In this document: positions 1-8,090 of the stretch, piece after piece | Position numbering within the stretch: position 1 is the first letter of the stretch | Layout of the letters: the number at the start of each line of letters is the position of its first letter | DNA from: Natronococcus sp. A-GB7 | GTDB lineage: Archaea; Halobacteriota; Halobacteria; Halobacteriales; Natrialbaceae | Direction: 5' to 3' | Length of the DNA: 64,000 nt | NCBI RefSeq assembly: GCF_029688865.1 | Contig: NZ_JARUKV010000014.1 | Location: 1 to 64,000, forward strand | The notes under the pieces: model-generated | What the model was told of the DNA's origin: nothing | The model's input: the letters and a program-made list of their open reading frames with translations, nothing else | The model's database searches: none | Program-made: the position numbers and the translations under genes

Positions 1-18
1 GCTGATACTGGCCACAAG

Positions 19-25
19 TTTAAGT
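19..25 (+). promoter_or_regulatory. TATA-like box upstream of the RNase H gene
   Basis: TTTAAGT lies about 25-30 bp before the ATG at 49, the distance expected for an archaeal TATA box driving a leaderless transcript. No Shine-Dalgarno sequence precedes the ATG, which fits. Confidence 0.45.
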
Positions 26-48
26 GAGCTAGATAACCTACACCAAGT

Positions 49-687
49 ATGGCCGCTCACGGCCGGTCTGCCCTGCGGGACCTGTTCGACGAGTCGCCCA
101 CCCCCCACATCGCCCACCCTCCGCGAACCCACCATCGCGACTTCTACGTCGCCACCGACGGGTCCTTTCGCGAATCGGGCGGTGGTCTGGGCGCCGTTAT
201 CGAAACGCGCGACGGCACCCGCGTCGCTCGGATCGCGACTGCGGACGCGCCGCCGGACAACAACGTCGCCGAGTACCGAGCGCTGCATCTCGGTCTCGAC
301 GTGCTGGCCGCTCGAGCCCCGGCGGACGCCCGGGTCGGCGTTCTCGTCGACCACGACGCCCTCGCCAGCAACGTCAACAACACCGTCCTCGCGACCGGTC
401 ATCCCGACCGGAAACCGCCACAGCCGATCTCGGTCCCGACGGCGACGCGGTACCACTGGCGAGGGATCCAGGCCCGGCTCAGCGGGTTCTCGGAGATTCG
501 GGCCGCCCGGATCGACAGCGATCAGAACCCCGCTCACCCGCTCGCGAACGCGCCGGCACAGTACCAGCACGTCAACCGGGAACCCGATCGCTGCGTCCTT
601 CCCGAACCGCCCGAGGCGAGCGCGCCGACCGAGTTCCCGCCACCCTCGCGCGCCGACCGCAACGGCGGAGGCCGCGCCTCGGACTGA
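49..687 (+). CDS. rnhA: Ribonuclease HI-family protein
   Basis: This 212-residue protein is a probable RNase HI, which cuts the RNA strand of RNA/DNA hybrids. The fold signature is visible: TDGS around residues 36-39 (catalytic Asp37), a glycine-rich strand after it, NNVAEYRAL with Glu75, and a VDHDAL strand with Asp101/Asp103. The last acidic position, normally Asp in NxxAD, is His163 (NPAH). The basic protrusion of bacterial enzymes is not evident. An N-terminal extension of about 30 residues and a proline-rich tail of about 40 residues flank the domain. The start is the first ATG, with a TATA-like box at leaderless distance. The gene is followed by two co-directional small genes. Confidence 0.8.
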   Translation: MAAHGRSALRDLFDESPTPHIAHPPRTHHRDFYVATDGSFRESGGGLGAVIETRDGTRVARIATADAPPDNNVAEYRALHLGLDVLAARAPADARVGVLVDHDALASNVNNTVLATGHPDRKPPQPISVPTATRYHWRGIQARLSGFSEIRAARIDSDQNPAHPLANAPAQYQHVNREPDRCVLPEPPEASAPTEFPPPSRADRNGGGRASD

Positions 688-738
688 CGCCGACCGGAAC
701 CGCCACCGTTTTTCCGTCCCTCGAGAGAGTCGTCCTCG

Positions 739-1191
739 ATGAGTCTTCGCGTCGCCGTCGCAGCCCCCTTCATCCAGCACGGAACCGACCGCCTGCAGGA
801 ACACGCCGTCGTCGTCGCGCTCTCGCTGGATCGCGACTGGTTCTCGCCCGACCAGGCAAAGCGGCTGATCGACGTCGCGACCCAGGAGGGGCTGCTCGAC
901 CACGAGGACGGCGACCTCGTCGCTGCCTTCGACCCCACCGACGTTCGAATCCCCGAGGAGTTCGTCCCCGACGAGGACCTGCTCCGGGAACGGTCGGCGT
1001 TCGAGCGGGTTCTCGACGGGCTCGTCGCCGAGGGCGTCGAGAAACACGAGGCCGTCGGCGCAATAAACGGCCTCCAGGGGGAGCTGGGGGTGACGATCGA
1101 GGCCGCGGCCGTCGTCTACGCTCGCCGGCGGGGGATCGACGTCTCCGAACTCGTCCCGGTCGCTCGCTCGGCGCTGATCGAAGAGCGTTAG
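739..1191 (+). CDS. DUF2240-type haloarchaeal protein
   Basis: This acidic, soluble 150-residue protein resembles the archaeal DUF2240 family, which has no established function. The N-terminal half (residues 10-80) looks like a helix-rich winged-helix-type module (LSLDRDWFSPDQAKRLIDVA, then EGLL..GD.V). The C-terminal half (residues 90-145) is a small helical domain ending in YARRRGIDVSELV. It lies 51 bp after the RNase H gene and 23 bp before the next gene, so the three may be co-transcribed. The family assignment comes from recognising the pattern, not from a search. Confidence 0.65.
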   Translation: MSLRVAVAAPFIQHGTDRLQEHAVVVALSLDRDWFSPDQAKRLIDVATQEGLLDHEDGDLVAAFDPTDVRIPEEFVPDEDLLRERSAFERVLDGLVAEGVEKHEAVGAINGLQGELGVTIEAAAVVYARRRGIDVSELVPVARSALIEER

Positions 1192-1214
1192 GTCGCCGAC
1201 AACTGACCCCGACC

Positions 1215-1601
1215 ATGGTCGAGGAACGAACTACCGACGGCCGACGGATCGCCGAACTGCTCGCCTCGGAGCTCGACGGGCGCGAGGACGGCTCGCTCGA
1301 GGCCGTCTCGGTCGCAAACGCCGACCGGGACGTCGAGCCGTCGGCCGACGGCGCGCGGGCGTACGACCTCGTCGCTGGAGCGGAAGCCGACCGAATCGCC
1401 CGAGCGTTCGTCCACCCGGACAGACTCCACCTCGAGTTCGAGCGCGGGCGGGAGCTCGCGGCCGAGACGGCGACGGAACTCGAGTTGCGAGTTCGACCGA
1501 AAGCGTCGAAACCTCCGAAAACGCTGGTGTTCGTCGAGAGCGGCGCCGCGGTAAAACGAGCGACCGACGTCGTCGATGCCGTCGTCGGCACTGACACCTA
1601 A
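1215..1601 (+). CDS. Uncharacterised haloarchaeal protein
   Basis: This 128-residue protein has no family I recognise with confidence. It contains an Asp/Glu-rich N-terminal half and a more basic stretch, ELRVRPKASKPPKTLV, around residues 93-108. It is co-directional with the DUF2240 gene 23 bp upstream and ends 15 bp before the stop codon of the convergent HAD gene. The tight spacing and consistent haloarchaeal codon use argue that it is real. Confidence 0.6.
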   Translation: MVEERTTDGRRIAELLASELDGREDGSLEAVSVANADRDVEPSADGARAYDLVAGAEADRIARAFVHPDRLHLEFERGRELAAETATELELRVRPKASKPPKTLVFVESGAAVKRATDVVDAVVGTDT

Positions 1602-1616
1602 CCTTCAGACCGGGCG

Positions 1617-2300
1617 CTACGATCCGATCGCCGAGTCCGTCTCCTCGAGCGCCGCGACCGCCTCGGGGACCGCCGTTGCGACCGCGTTCTGGTCGACGTG
1701 GGCGGCCGCGCGCGGATCGGGATCGGGGCCGTCCTCGAGCAGGATCTGGATCGCGGTCATTCCGGCGCCGGTTGCGCCCTCGACATCGGCTTCGACCTCG
1801 TCGCCGACGTACACCGTCCGTTCGGGATCGACGGCGAGCTCGTCCGAGATCGCCTCGAAGGCGCGGATATCGGGCTTGCCGGCCTCGAGCTCGCCGGTCA
1901 CCAGCGCCGCGTCGAAGGCGTTCTCCCAGCCCAACGTCGTCAGTTTGTCCCGCTGGGCGCGGACGGGACCGTTCGTCAGCAGCCCGATGCGGTAGCGTTC
2001 GTTTAGCTTCGCGAGCATGGACTCGACGCCCGGCAGGGGCTCGAGGTCGGCGGCGATCTCGTCGCGGTAGGCCGCGGCGACCTCGGCCGGCTCGGCCTCG
2101 GTCTCCCGTCCCTCGAGCAGCTCGGTGAAGATCGGCTCCCGGGTTTCCTGGGTGAGGTTCCGGCGGTGAGCCTCGAGGTAGTCGGCTCGCGACAGCTCGG
2201 GCGCGCCGGCGGCGTCGGTCGCCGCCTCGAGGATCGTCGTCCGATCCCGCTGGGGAACTGCGAGCGTGTAATCGAGGTCGAAGACGACCGCCTGTAACAT
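1617..2300 (-). CDS. HAD-superfamily hydrolase
   Basis: This 227-residue protein is a HAD phosphatase-like hydrolase of unknown substrate. All four HAD motifs are visible: DLDYT near the N-terminus (nucleophile and acid Asp), LLTNGP (motif II), the GKP lysine (motif III) and YVGDEVEAD (motif IV). The cap between motifs I and II is helical, as in subfamily I. The open frame extends further upstream, but the ATG at 2300 puts MLQAVVFDLDYT at the N-terminus, the normal HAD start. A paralogue lies at 15394-16074. Confidence 0.85.
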   Translation of the reverse strand: MLQAVVFDLDYTLAVPQRDRTTILEAATDAAGAPELSRADYLEAHRRNLTQETREPIFTELLEGRETEAEPAEVAAAYRDEIAADLEPLPGVESMLAKLNERYRIGLLTNGPVRAQRDKLTTLGWENAFDAALVTGELEAGKPDIRAFEAISDELAVDPERTVYVGDEVEADVEGATGAGMTAIQILLEDGPDPDPRAAAHVDQNAVATAVPEAVAALEETDSAIGS

Positions 2301-2627
2301 GGTCGCAGCAAGGGAGCGAACCCGTTTGAACCTATTGTTTCCGCGCTGTGGCGATCCGGTCAGTCGTCGCTCGAGCGCGCCGCGGGATCCGAACGAGCCT
2401 CGAGTCGCGGGACGACGACGTCCTCGATCCGGCACGTACTGTATGGGCGCCGTTCGGATAATGACGGTAAAAGAACGTCGTCGACGGCGAAGGCGCAGAT
2501 CGTCTCGGCGGTCCCCTAGACGGCTCACTTGCGTGTCCGCGAGCACGATACTCGCGACATCGAGAGCCGTGAGACCGATCGGAAGGGATAGGCAGCTTTT
2601 CCCGTCGCAGGGATGCTAGCTACGGGT
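2301..2627. other. Divergent intergenic region
   Basis: These 327 bp separate the HAD gene from the small membrane-protein gene. Open frames here are arginine-rich shadows. The stretch near 2325-2340 (CCGTTTGAACCTATTG) could carry the HAD promoter on the minus strand. No repeat or RNA gene was recognised. Confidence 0.4.
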
Positions 2628-2822
2628 ATGTTCGAAGCAGCCGACGTTGGAGTACTCGCACGAAACTTCGGTATCTACGCCGTCGGCGTCGGGTTGGCAG
2701 TCGCCGGGGCGCTCGGTCTCGCCGGCGCGGTCGAACTGCTGCCGGCTCTCGCCGCGGTGCTTTTCGTCGCCGGTCTCGCGCTCGTCCTCGTCGTTCACGA
2801 ATTCCTCGGCGGGCCGGTTTGA
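2628..2822 (+). CDS. Small two-helix membrane protein
   Basis: This 64-residue protein is almost all membrane: two hydrophobic, Ala/Gly/Val/Leu-rich helices span roughly residues 14-36 and 38-58. An upstream in-frame ATG at 2613 exists, but MFEAADVG from 2628 is the more typical start. It resembles the small haloarchaeal DUF7470-type membrane proteins of unknown function; that name is tentative. It ends 6 bp from the convergent antiporter gene. Confidence 0.65.
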   Translation: MFEAADVGVLARNFGIYAVGVGLAVAGALGLAGAVELLPALAAVLFVAGLALVLVVHEFLGGPV

Positions 2823-2828
2823 AAGGGC

Positions 2829-4541
2829 TCAGTCGCCGAACCGCGTGGCGAACCCATAGCGCTCGAGCGTGGCGAGGGTATCCCGGTGGTCCTCCCGAAT
2901 CTGTTGTCGCGATCGCTCGTCCTCCAGGACCGTTTCGACAGTCTCGACGAGCTGATCGGCCGCGAGGACGCTGGGAACGTTGACGAACGTCGCTCCGGCG
3001 TCCAGCAGTTCGCGCCCTTCCCGGGACGTTCCGGCCCGGAGGATCACGCCACAGTCCGCCTCGAGGTCGAGTACAGCCTCCGAGACCGGGCGGTGTTCGA
3101 CCGTCGACACGGTGAGGATCGCATCGTCGACGTTCGCTTTCGTCCAGGGATACTCCGCCATGGCGTCGCCGAGGACGTAGTTTCGACACTCCGCGCGGAG
3201 GTCCTCCCAGATGACCGGATCGTTCTCGATGACGACGTACTCATGATCGATCCGCTCGCAGGTCTCGACGAGCCACCGACCCTGGCGTCCGTAGCCGACG
3301 ATAACGATGTGGTCCTCGAGACCGTCCGTGACGTAGCTTCGGTCGTCGATCTTTCTGGTCTGGCGCTTGCTGACGAATCGGCTGACGACCGTCTCGTACA
3401 CGTCGTCCTCGTAGCGTCGGGCGACGGAGGTGAGGATCATCGTGACTGCCGCGGCGAGGATGATCGCGTCGAACAGGGTCGGGGCGATGGTTCCGAGAAG
3501 CAGCCCCTGGATCGCGATGACCAGCGAGAGTTCGCTCACCTGGTTCAAACTCGAGCTGGCGAGGTAGCCAGTTCGGATGTCGTACCCTTCGTAGGTAAAG
3601 GCGAGCATGAGGACGATCGGGTTGACGACCAGCACGAGACCGACGAGCGCGAGCGAGATCGTCGCCATCTCCACGGTGGGAAATTGGACGAGCGCGCCGA
3701 CGGTGACGAAGAAGATGGCCACGAAGAAGTCCCTGATCGAGCTGATCCCGTTTCGAACGCCAAGCGATTCTGCGCCCTCGCTGCGAACGGCGATCCCGGC
3801 CGCGAACGCACCGACGACGATCGAGATGCCGACGTACTCCGCAGCGGCGATGAAGCCGATGAGTATCGAGATGCTCCCCATCAGGACGAGTTCCTCGACG
3901 CCGTCGGCCAGCCGAAGCAGTAGCGGGAATCCGTGGCGATAGATGAGCAGCGCCGCGATCAGAAACAGGACGCCGTACCCGATTTGTGACGTGACGACCT
4001 CCGCAGTGAAGACCTCGGCCGAGAGGATCAGGATGAGACCGATCGCGACGAGATCGTCGAAGAAGTGGATCGAGGAGGCGAGCCGTCCGTGGACGAGGTT
4101 GTCGCGGATCTCCGTCTCGAGCAGTCCGGCGCCGACGATCGTCGAACTCAGGGTCGCCGCGGCGCTGAAGTAGATCGCGTTTCTGACCGGGTCGGTGAAG
4201 CCGAACCACTCGCCGAAGAGGTAGCCGATACCGAACGCGATCGGAGCGACGACGACGAGCAGCGTGATCGCCGCTCCCTCGCCGTCCCTGATGACCGATC
4301 GAAGCGCGTCGAACTCGACGCGGATGCCGAACACGAACACCAGGAAGGCGATTCCCCACTGGGCGAGTTCGATGAGGTCGGTCTGTTCGATCGAGACCAC
4401 TCCCATCTCGGCGCCGAAACCGACGATCAGACCCGCGATGATGTAGAACGGGATCGGCGAGAGCCCGAAGTGATTCGCAAACAGCAACAGGATCCCGGCG
4501 GTAACGAAGACGACCGAGAGGGCGATGACCAGCTCAGCCAT
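2829..4541 (-). CDS. CPA2-type cation/proton antiporter with RCK domain
   Basis: This 570-residue protein combines a Kef/CPA2-type antiporter with a cytosolic nucleotide-binding domain. About 12 hydrophobic segments fill residues 1-385. From about residue 411 comes a TrkA-N/RCK domain with an intact Rossmann loop, VGYGRQG, and an acidic residue ending the second strand (VVIEND). It should exchange K+ or Na+ for H+ across the cytoplasmic membrane. The ATG at 4541 is preferred over the GTG at 4550 because GGAGGTGA sits just upstream of it and the GTG lies inside that Shine-Dalgarno sequence. It overlaps the upstream antiporter gene by 8 bp, which suggests translational coupling. Confidence 0.85.
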   Translation of the reverse strand: MAELVIALSVVFVTAGILLLFANHFGLSPIPFYIIAGLIVGFGAEMGVVSIEQTDLIELAQWGIAFLVFVFGIRVEFDALRSVIRDGEGAAITLLVVVAPIAFGIGYLFGEWFGFTDPVRNAIYFSAAATLSSTIVGAGLLETEIRDNLVHGRLASSIHFFDDLVAIGLILILSAEVFTAEVVTSQIGYGVLFLIAALLIYRHGFPLLLRLADGVEELVLMGSISILIGFIAAAEYVGISIVVGAFAAGIAVRSEGAESLGVRNGISSIRDFFVAIFFVTVGALVQFPTVEMATISLALVGLVLVVNPIVLMLAFTYEGYDIRTGYLASSSLNQVSELSLVIAIQGLLLGTIAPTLFDAIILAAAVTMILTSVARRYEDDVYETVVSRFVSKRQTRKIDDRSYVTDGLEDHIVIVGYGRQGRWLVETCERIDHEYVVIENDPVIWEDLRAECRNYVLGDAMAEYPWTKANVDDAILTVSTVEHRPVSEAVLDLEADCGVILRAGTSREGRELLDAGATFVNVPSVLAADQLVETVETVLEDERSRQQIREDHRDTLATLERYGFATRFGD

Positions 4542-6279
4542 CGGTCTCACCTCCGGCCTCAGCTCGCGCTGATTCCGGTCGTAGTTCGTCCGCTTCGATA
4601 CGGCCCTCGCGTCGAATTCGTTCGATATCTTGCTCGATAGCGTCCATAAAGGCCGCTCGGTCGGTGATGTACTGCTCGAGGAACTCGCTCAGCTTCTCGG
4701 CGGTCAGATACGTGTTCATGATGACGTACGCCGCTCCGCGATCGTAGAGGTCGCGAGCGTCGTCGATCCGCTCGGCCTCGACGAACACCGCCGCGTCATC
4801 GGGGGCCTCGTCGAGGACGGCCTTGTTGACGTCGACCTGCACGCTCGAGCTCAGCACGAAACTCGCGTTCTTCAGGTTCGCCGCCTTTCGGACCTCGCCG
4901 TGGCGGAAGTCGCCGAAGATGTGGTCGTAGCGTCCCTCCCGCTCGATCTCGTCGATGTGTTCGGTCTTGCGGTCGATGACGACGACGGTACCGTACTCCT
5001 CCTCGAGAACCGGCAGCGCCCGTTCGGTAACCTCGTCGTAGCCGATCGCGATCGCGTGATTCTTGTACTCCGCGAGTTCGGTGTCGACTTTCCCCTCGGA
5101 CTCGAACCGGCCGAACCACGGTTTCACCCAGCTGTAGATGGTGTGGTTGTACGCGATGATGTACGTCGAGACGCTCATCGTCAGCAGCGCCATCAGGCTC
5201 AGGTAACCGAGCACGTCGGAGTCGATATAGCCCTGCGTAAAGGCGAGCGCACCGACGACGAGCGAGAACTCGCTGACCTGGACCATGTTGATCGAGCCGA
5301 GGAACGAGGTCTCGACGCTGAACCCCTCGCGGTCGATGAGGTAGAACATGATCCAGAAGTTACCGACCATCAACACGATCGACGCGATGATCGCCTCCTG
5401 CCAGTAGGCCAGCAGGGCGCCAACGCCCTCGATCTGGAGCCCGATGCTCGCGAAGAACACGAGGATGAAGAAGTCGGTGATCGGGGTGATCCGGTCCTCG
5501 AGTTCCTTGCTGTAGGGCAGTTGTGCGAGGCTGATCCCCGCCAGGAACGCGCCGACCTCGACCGAGAGGTCGAACCCTTCGGCGATCGCGATGAACAGGA
5601 AGGCCCACGCGATCGCGACGATCAGGAAGACGTCCTTGTTGTTAGCGATCCGGCGGAAGACCTGCGGCAGGAGATACCTCGAGGAGGCGATCGAGAAGAG
5701 GCCGATGAAACCCATCATGACGAAGATTACGGCGAGCGTCGTGGCGATCTCGCCCGCGTTGTCGAGCGAGTCGGCGCTGAAAAGCGCCAGCACGACGACG
5801 AGGTAGATGTCCTGGACGATGAGGACACCGACGTCGATCTTGCCGGGCAGCGACGTGATCTCGTCCTTGTCGGTCAGCACCTTGACGATGATCGGCGTCG
5901 CACCGAAGACGGTCGCCAGCGCGATGACGAGCACCTCGGTCGTGTCGAAGCCGAGCACGAGCGCGACCAGGAAGGCGAGTGCGGTTTGGAGTACCGTCTG
6001 CCCGATGGCAACGTTCGTGATCGGACGTAAGATCTCGCGGATATCCTCGAAGCGCATCTTCATCCCCAGCAAGAACAGCAGGAAGCCGAGCCCGAGTTCG
6101 GCCATCAGATCGACGAGCCCCTCGTCGGTGACGACGTCGAACATCACCGGGCCGAGGATGATTCCGGTTAGAATGTAGGCGATGATCGTCGGCTGGCCCG
6201 TCTGCCGAGCGATCAGTCCGACGGTCGTCGCGACGACGATAATGATAGCAAAGTCGGCTGCGAGGGCGATTTCACTCAT
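4534..6279 (-). CDS. CPA2-type cation/proton antiporter with degenerate RCK domain
   Basis: This 581-residue paralogue of its downstream neighbour has about 12 membrane segments in residues 1-375 with a KefB-like N-terminus (QPTIIAYILTGIILGP). A TrkA-N-like region starts near residue 407, but its glycine loop reads IGYDEVTE instead of GxGxxG, so dinucleotide binding is doubtful. A charged helical tail (residues about 530-581) follows. It is first in a two-gene operon; the next gene starts inside its last codons. The paired arrangement suggests a heteromeric antiporter with one active and one degenerate sensor; that is inference. Confidence 0.85.
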   Translation of the reverse strand: MSEIALAADFAIIIVVATTVGLIARQTGQPTIIAYILTGIILGPVMFDVVTDEGLVDLMAELGLGFLLFLLGMKMRFEDIREILRPITNVAIGQTVLQTALAFLVALVLGFDTTEVLVIALATVFGATPIIVKVLTDKDEITSLPGKIDVGVLIVQDIYLVVVLALFSADSLDNAGEIATTLAVIFVMMGFIGLFSIASSRYLLPQVFRRIANNKDVFLIVAIAWAFLFIAIAEGFDLSVEVGAFLAGISLAQLPYSKELEDRITPITDFFILVFFASIGLQIEGVGALLAYWQEAIIASIVLMVGNFWIMFYLIDREGFSVETSFLGSINMVQVSEFSLVVGALAFTQGYIDSDVLGYLSLMALLTMSVSTYIIAYNHTIYSWVKPWFGRFESEGKVDTELAEYKNHAIAIGYDEVTERALPVLEEEYGTVVVIDRKTEHIDEIEREGRYDHIFGDFRHGEVRKAANLKNASFVLSSSVQVDVNKAVLDEAPDDAAVFVEAERIDDARDLYDRGAAYVIMNTYLTAEKLSEFLEQYITDRAAFMDAIEQDIERIRREGRIEADELRPESARAEAGGETDG

Positions 6280-6457
6280 CTACGGACCAAGTCGTGCGGG
6301 TCTTTGCGCAGTTCCATTTTATGCGTTGCGTTTCGAGCGCGAAATCAGCAGTTCGAACGGGACCGACCGGTCCTCGTGTGGACCGCCGTACGTCGGCTCC
6401 AGCGAAACTGCGATCCGAGTCCTGCGGTCGCGCCGGAGCTCGGTACAGCAGATCGTC

Positions 6458-6826
6458 TCAGTCCGCAAGCCCCTCGATGAGGAACTCCGCCGAGGTGAGG
6501 TTCGTCGCGATCGCGGTGTCGTGGACGTCACAGATCCGGAGCAGCGCGGAGATGTCCGGCTCGTGGGGCTGGGCCCGCAGCGGATCCCGAAGGAAGACGA
6601 TCCCGTCGACCCGCTCCTCGGCGACCTCCGAGCCGATCATCAGGTCGCCGCCGAGCGGTCCCGACTGCTTGCACTCGATCTCGAGGTCGGTCTCTTCCAT
6701 CAGTCGTTTCCCGGTGGTTCCGGTCGCGATCAGTTCGTACTCCCGGAGTTGGTCCTCGTGAGCCTGTGCGAACTCGATCAGGTCCGACTTCTTCTCATCG
6801 TGGGCGATGAGCGCGACGCGCGTCAT
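6458..6826 (-). CDS. mgsA: Methylglyoxal synthase
   Basis: This 122-residue enzyme converts dihydroxyacetone phosphate to methylglyoxal and phosphate. Diagnostic motifs are present: AHDEKK near the N-terminus (catalytic His9), TGTTG (phosphate loop), SGPLGGDLMIG with the catalytic Asp, and DPLRAQPHEPD with a His-Asp pair. The length is normal for the family. The gene is divergent from a glyoxalase-fold gene across 87 bp, so formation and disposal of methylglyoxal may share a control region. Its stop lies about 180 bp from the antiporter start, with nothing recognised between. Confidence 0.9.
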   Translation of the reverse strand: MTRVALIAHDEKKSDLIEFAQAHEDQLREYELIATGTTGKRLMEETDLEIECKQSGPLGGDLMIGSEVAEERVDGIVFLRDPLRAQPHEPDISALLRICDVHDTAIATNLTSAEFLIEGLAD

Positions 6827-6913
6827 ACATCCCCCTTCTCGCAGAGCCAGATAACCCTAGGTGAGCCGGCGCGAACGGAAGCGCTTTTGTCGGCCGCTCG
6901 CACGAGCCAAACC

Positions 6914-7333
6914 ATGACAGCCCTCGATGCCCACCACGTCGGACTCACTGTCGGCGACCTCGAGCAAACGCTGCCGTTCTACCGCGACGTGCTCGACCTC
7001 GAAGTGCTCGACCGGTTTTCGGTCGAGGGCGAGGCGTTCGCCGACGCCGTCGGCGTCGACGATGCGGGCGCCGACTTCGTCCACCTCGACGCGAACGGCG
7101 TCCGCCTCGAACTCGTGGAGTACGACCCCGAAACCGACCCCCGACCGGCGCCGGAACTCAACGAGCCCGGGGCGACACACGTTGGCCTCGCGGTCGACGA
7201 CCTCGAGGCGTTCTACGCCGACCTGCCCGAAGACGTGCCGACGATCAGCGAGCCCCGAACGACCGCGAGCGGAACGTCGATCTGGTTCCTTCGGGATCCG
7301 GAGGGAAACCTCGTCGAAGTACTGGAAACGTAA
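6914..7333 (+). CDS. VOC-superfamily protein, glyoxalase-like
   Basis: This 139-residue protein has the paired beta-alpha-beta-beta-beta modules of the VOC fold. The first begins HHVGLTVGDLEQTLPFYRD; the second begins THVGLAVDDLEAFYADL and ends FLRDPEGNLVEVLE. Putative metal ligands are the His at the start of each module and the Glu residues of RLELVEY and LVEVLE. Lactoylglutathione-lyase-type activity is suggested by the divergent methylglyoxal synthase gene but is not proven; other VOC enzymes look alike. The start at 6914 is chosen because the open frame upstream lacks family similarity. Confidence 0.8.
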   Translation: MTALDAHHVGLTVGDLEQTLPFYRDVLDLEVLDRFSVEGEAFADAVGVDDAGADFVHLDANGVRLELVEYDPETDPRPAPELNEPGATHVGLAVDDLEAFYADLPEDVPTISEPRTTASGTSIWFLRDPEGNLVEVLET

Positions 7334-7348
7334 CGGGCGAAAAGGAGG

Positions 7349-7915
7349 TCAGCTCAGCAGGTACCGGAGCCCCGGGAAGCGCTCGACGAGCGTCTGCCCG
7401 CCGACCTCGAGGCGTGCGATGTAGCGGTCCAGGCCGAGGATCCGTCCGGCACCGAAGGCCGCCAGCGCCAGGAAGACAACGGCGTAGATCAGCGTCGAGT
7501 CGAACAGCGCGAGCCAGGCGCCCTCCCAGCCGCCGAGGTAGAACATGCTCATCTGGATGGCGCCCCCCAGGGCTGCCAGCCGGACGAACGCGCCCGCGAT
7601 CAGCGCGACGCCGATCAGCACCTGCGTGACTGGGACGACGACGTTGATGATCTCGAGCAGCATCGCGTTGCCCGCCATCGCGGCGTACAGTCCGCTGACG
7701 GGACTGACGGGGTCGACGCCGTGGAGCAGGAAGCCGCTGGCGTCGAACGCCTCGCCGCTGACGAACGCGAACTTCCCCAGACCGGCGAACAGCATCATTC
7801 CCCCCATGACGGCTCGTAGTGCAACGACGAACCACGCGCTAAGCGCGTGGGGTTCGCCGACGAGGTCGATCCCCCCGTAGCGGCTTTCGAGCCGGTTTCG
7901 AGCTGTCGTGGACAT
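7349..7915 (-). CDS. DoxX-family membrane protein
   Basis: This 188-residue protein has four to five predicted membrane helices (about residues 27-50, 75-100, 102-125, 130-160). LRAVMGGMMLFAGLGKF is the characteristic first helix of DoxX/DUF1634-like quinol-oxidase-associated proteins. The role is not established. A hydrophilic N-terminus of about 24 residues precedes the first helix. It is convergent with the glyoxalase-like gene (15 bp) and divergent from pyrF (175 bp). Confidence 0.75.
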   Translation of the reverse strand: MSTTARNRLESRYGGIDLVGEPHALSAWFVVALRAVMGGMMLFAGLGKFAFVSGEAFDASGFLLHGVDPVSPVSGLYAAMAGNAMLLEIINVVVPVTQVLIGVALIAGAFVRLAALGGAIQMSMFYLGGWEGAWLALFDSTLIYAVVFLALAAFGAGRILGLDRYIARLEVGGQTLVERFPGLRYLLS

Positions 7916-8090
7916 TGTCGGTCACCGTTACACTCGAGTGTAGACGCCCTCCCATCATATATCGGAAACTCGATTCTCACGGGTGTGGAAACCAGCCCGA
8001 CGTTCAGAGTTGTTTTCGTTCGAGTATCCGTCGTCGACGATCGCTCCGGAGGATGACAATCTTTTCGACCGACCCGAACCACGTTCGGAC

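Noticed and set aside
4630-6030. 466-codon plus-strand open frame
   Set aside because: It is antisense to the antiporter gene and consists of Asp/Arg/Val-rich shadow sequence typical of high-GC DNA; it has no domains.
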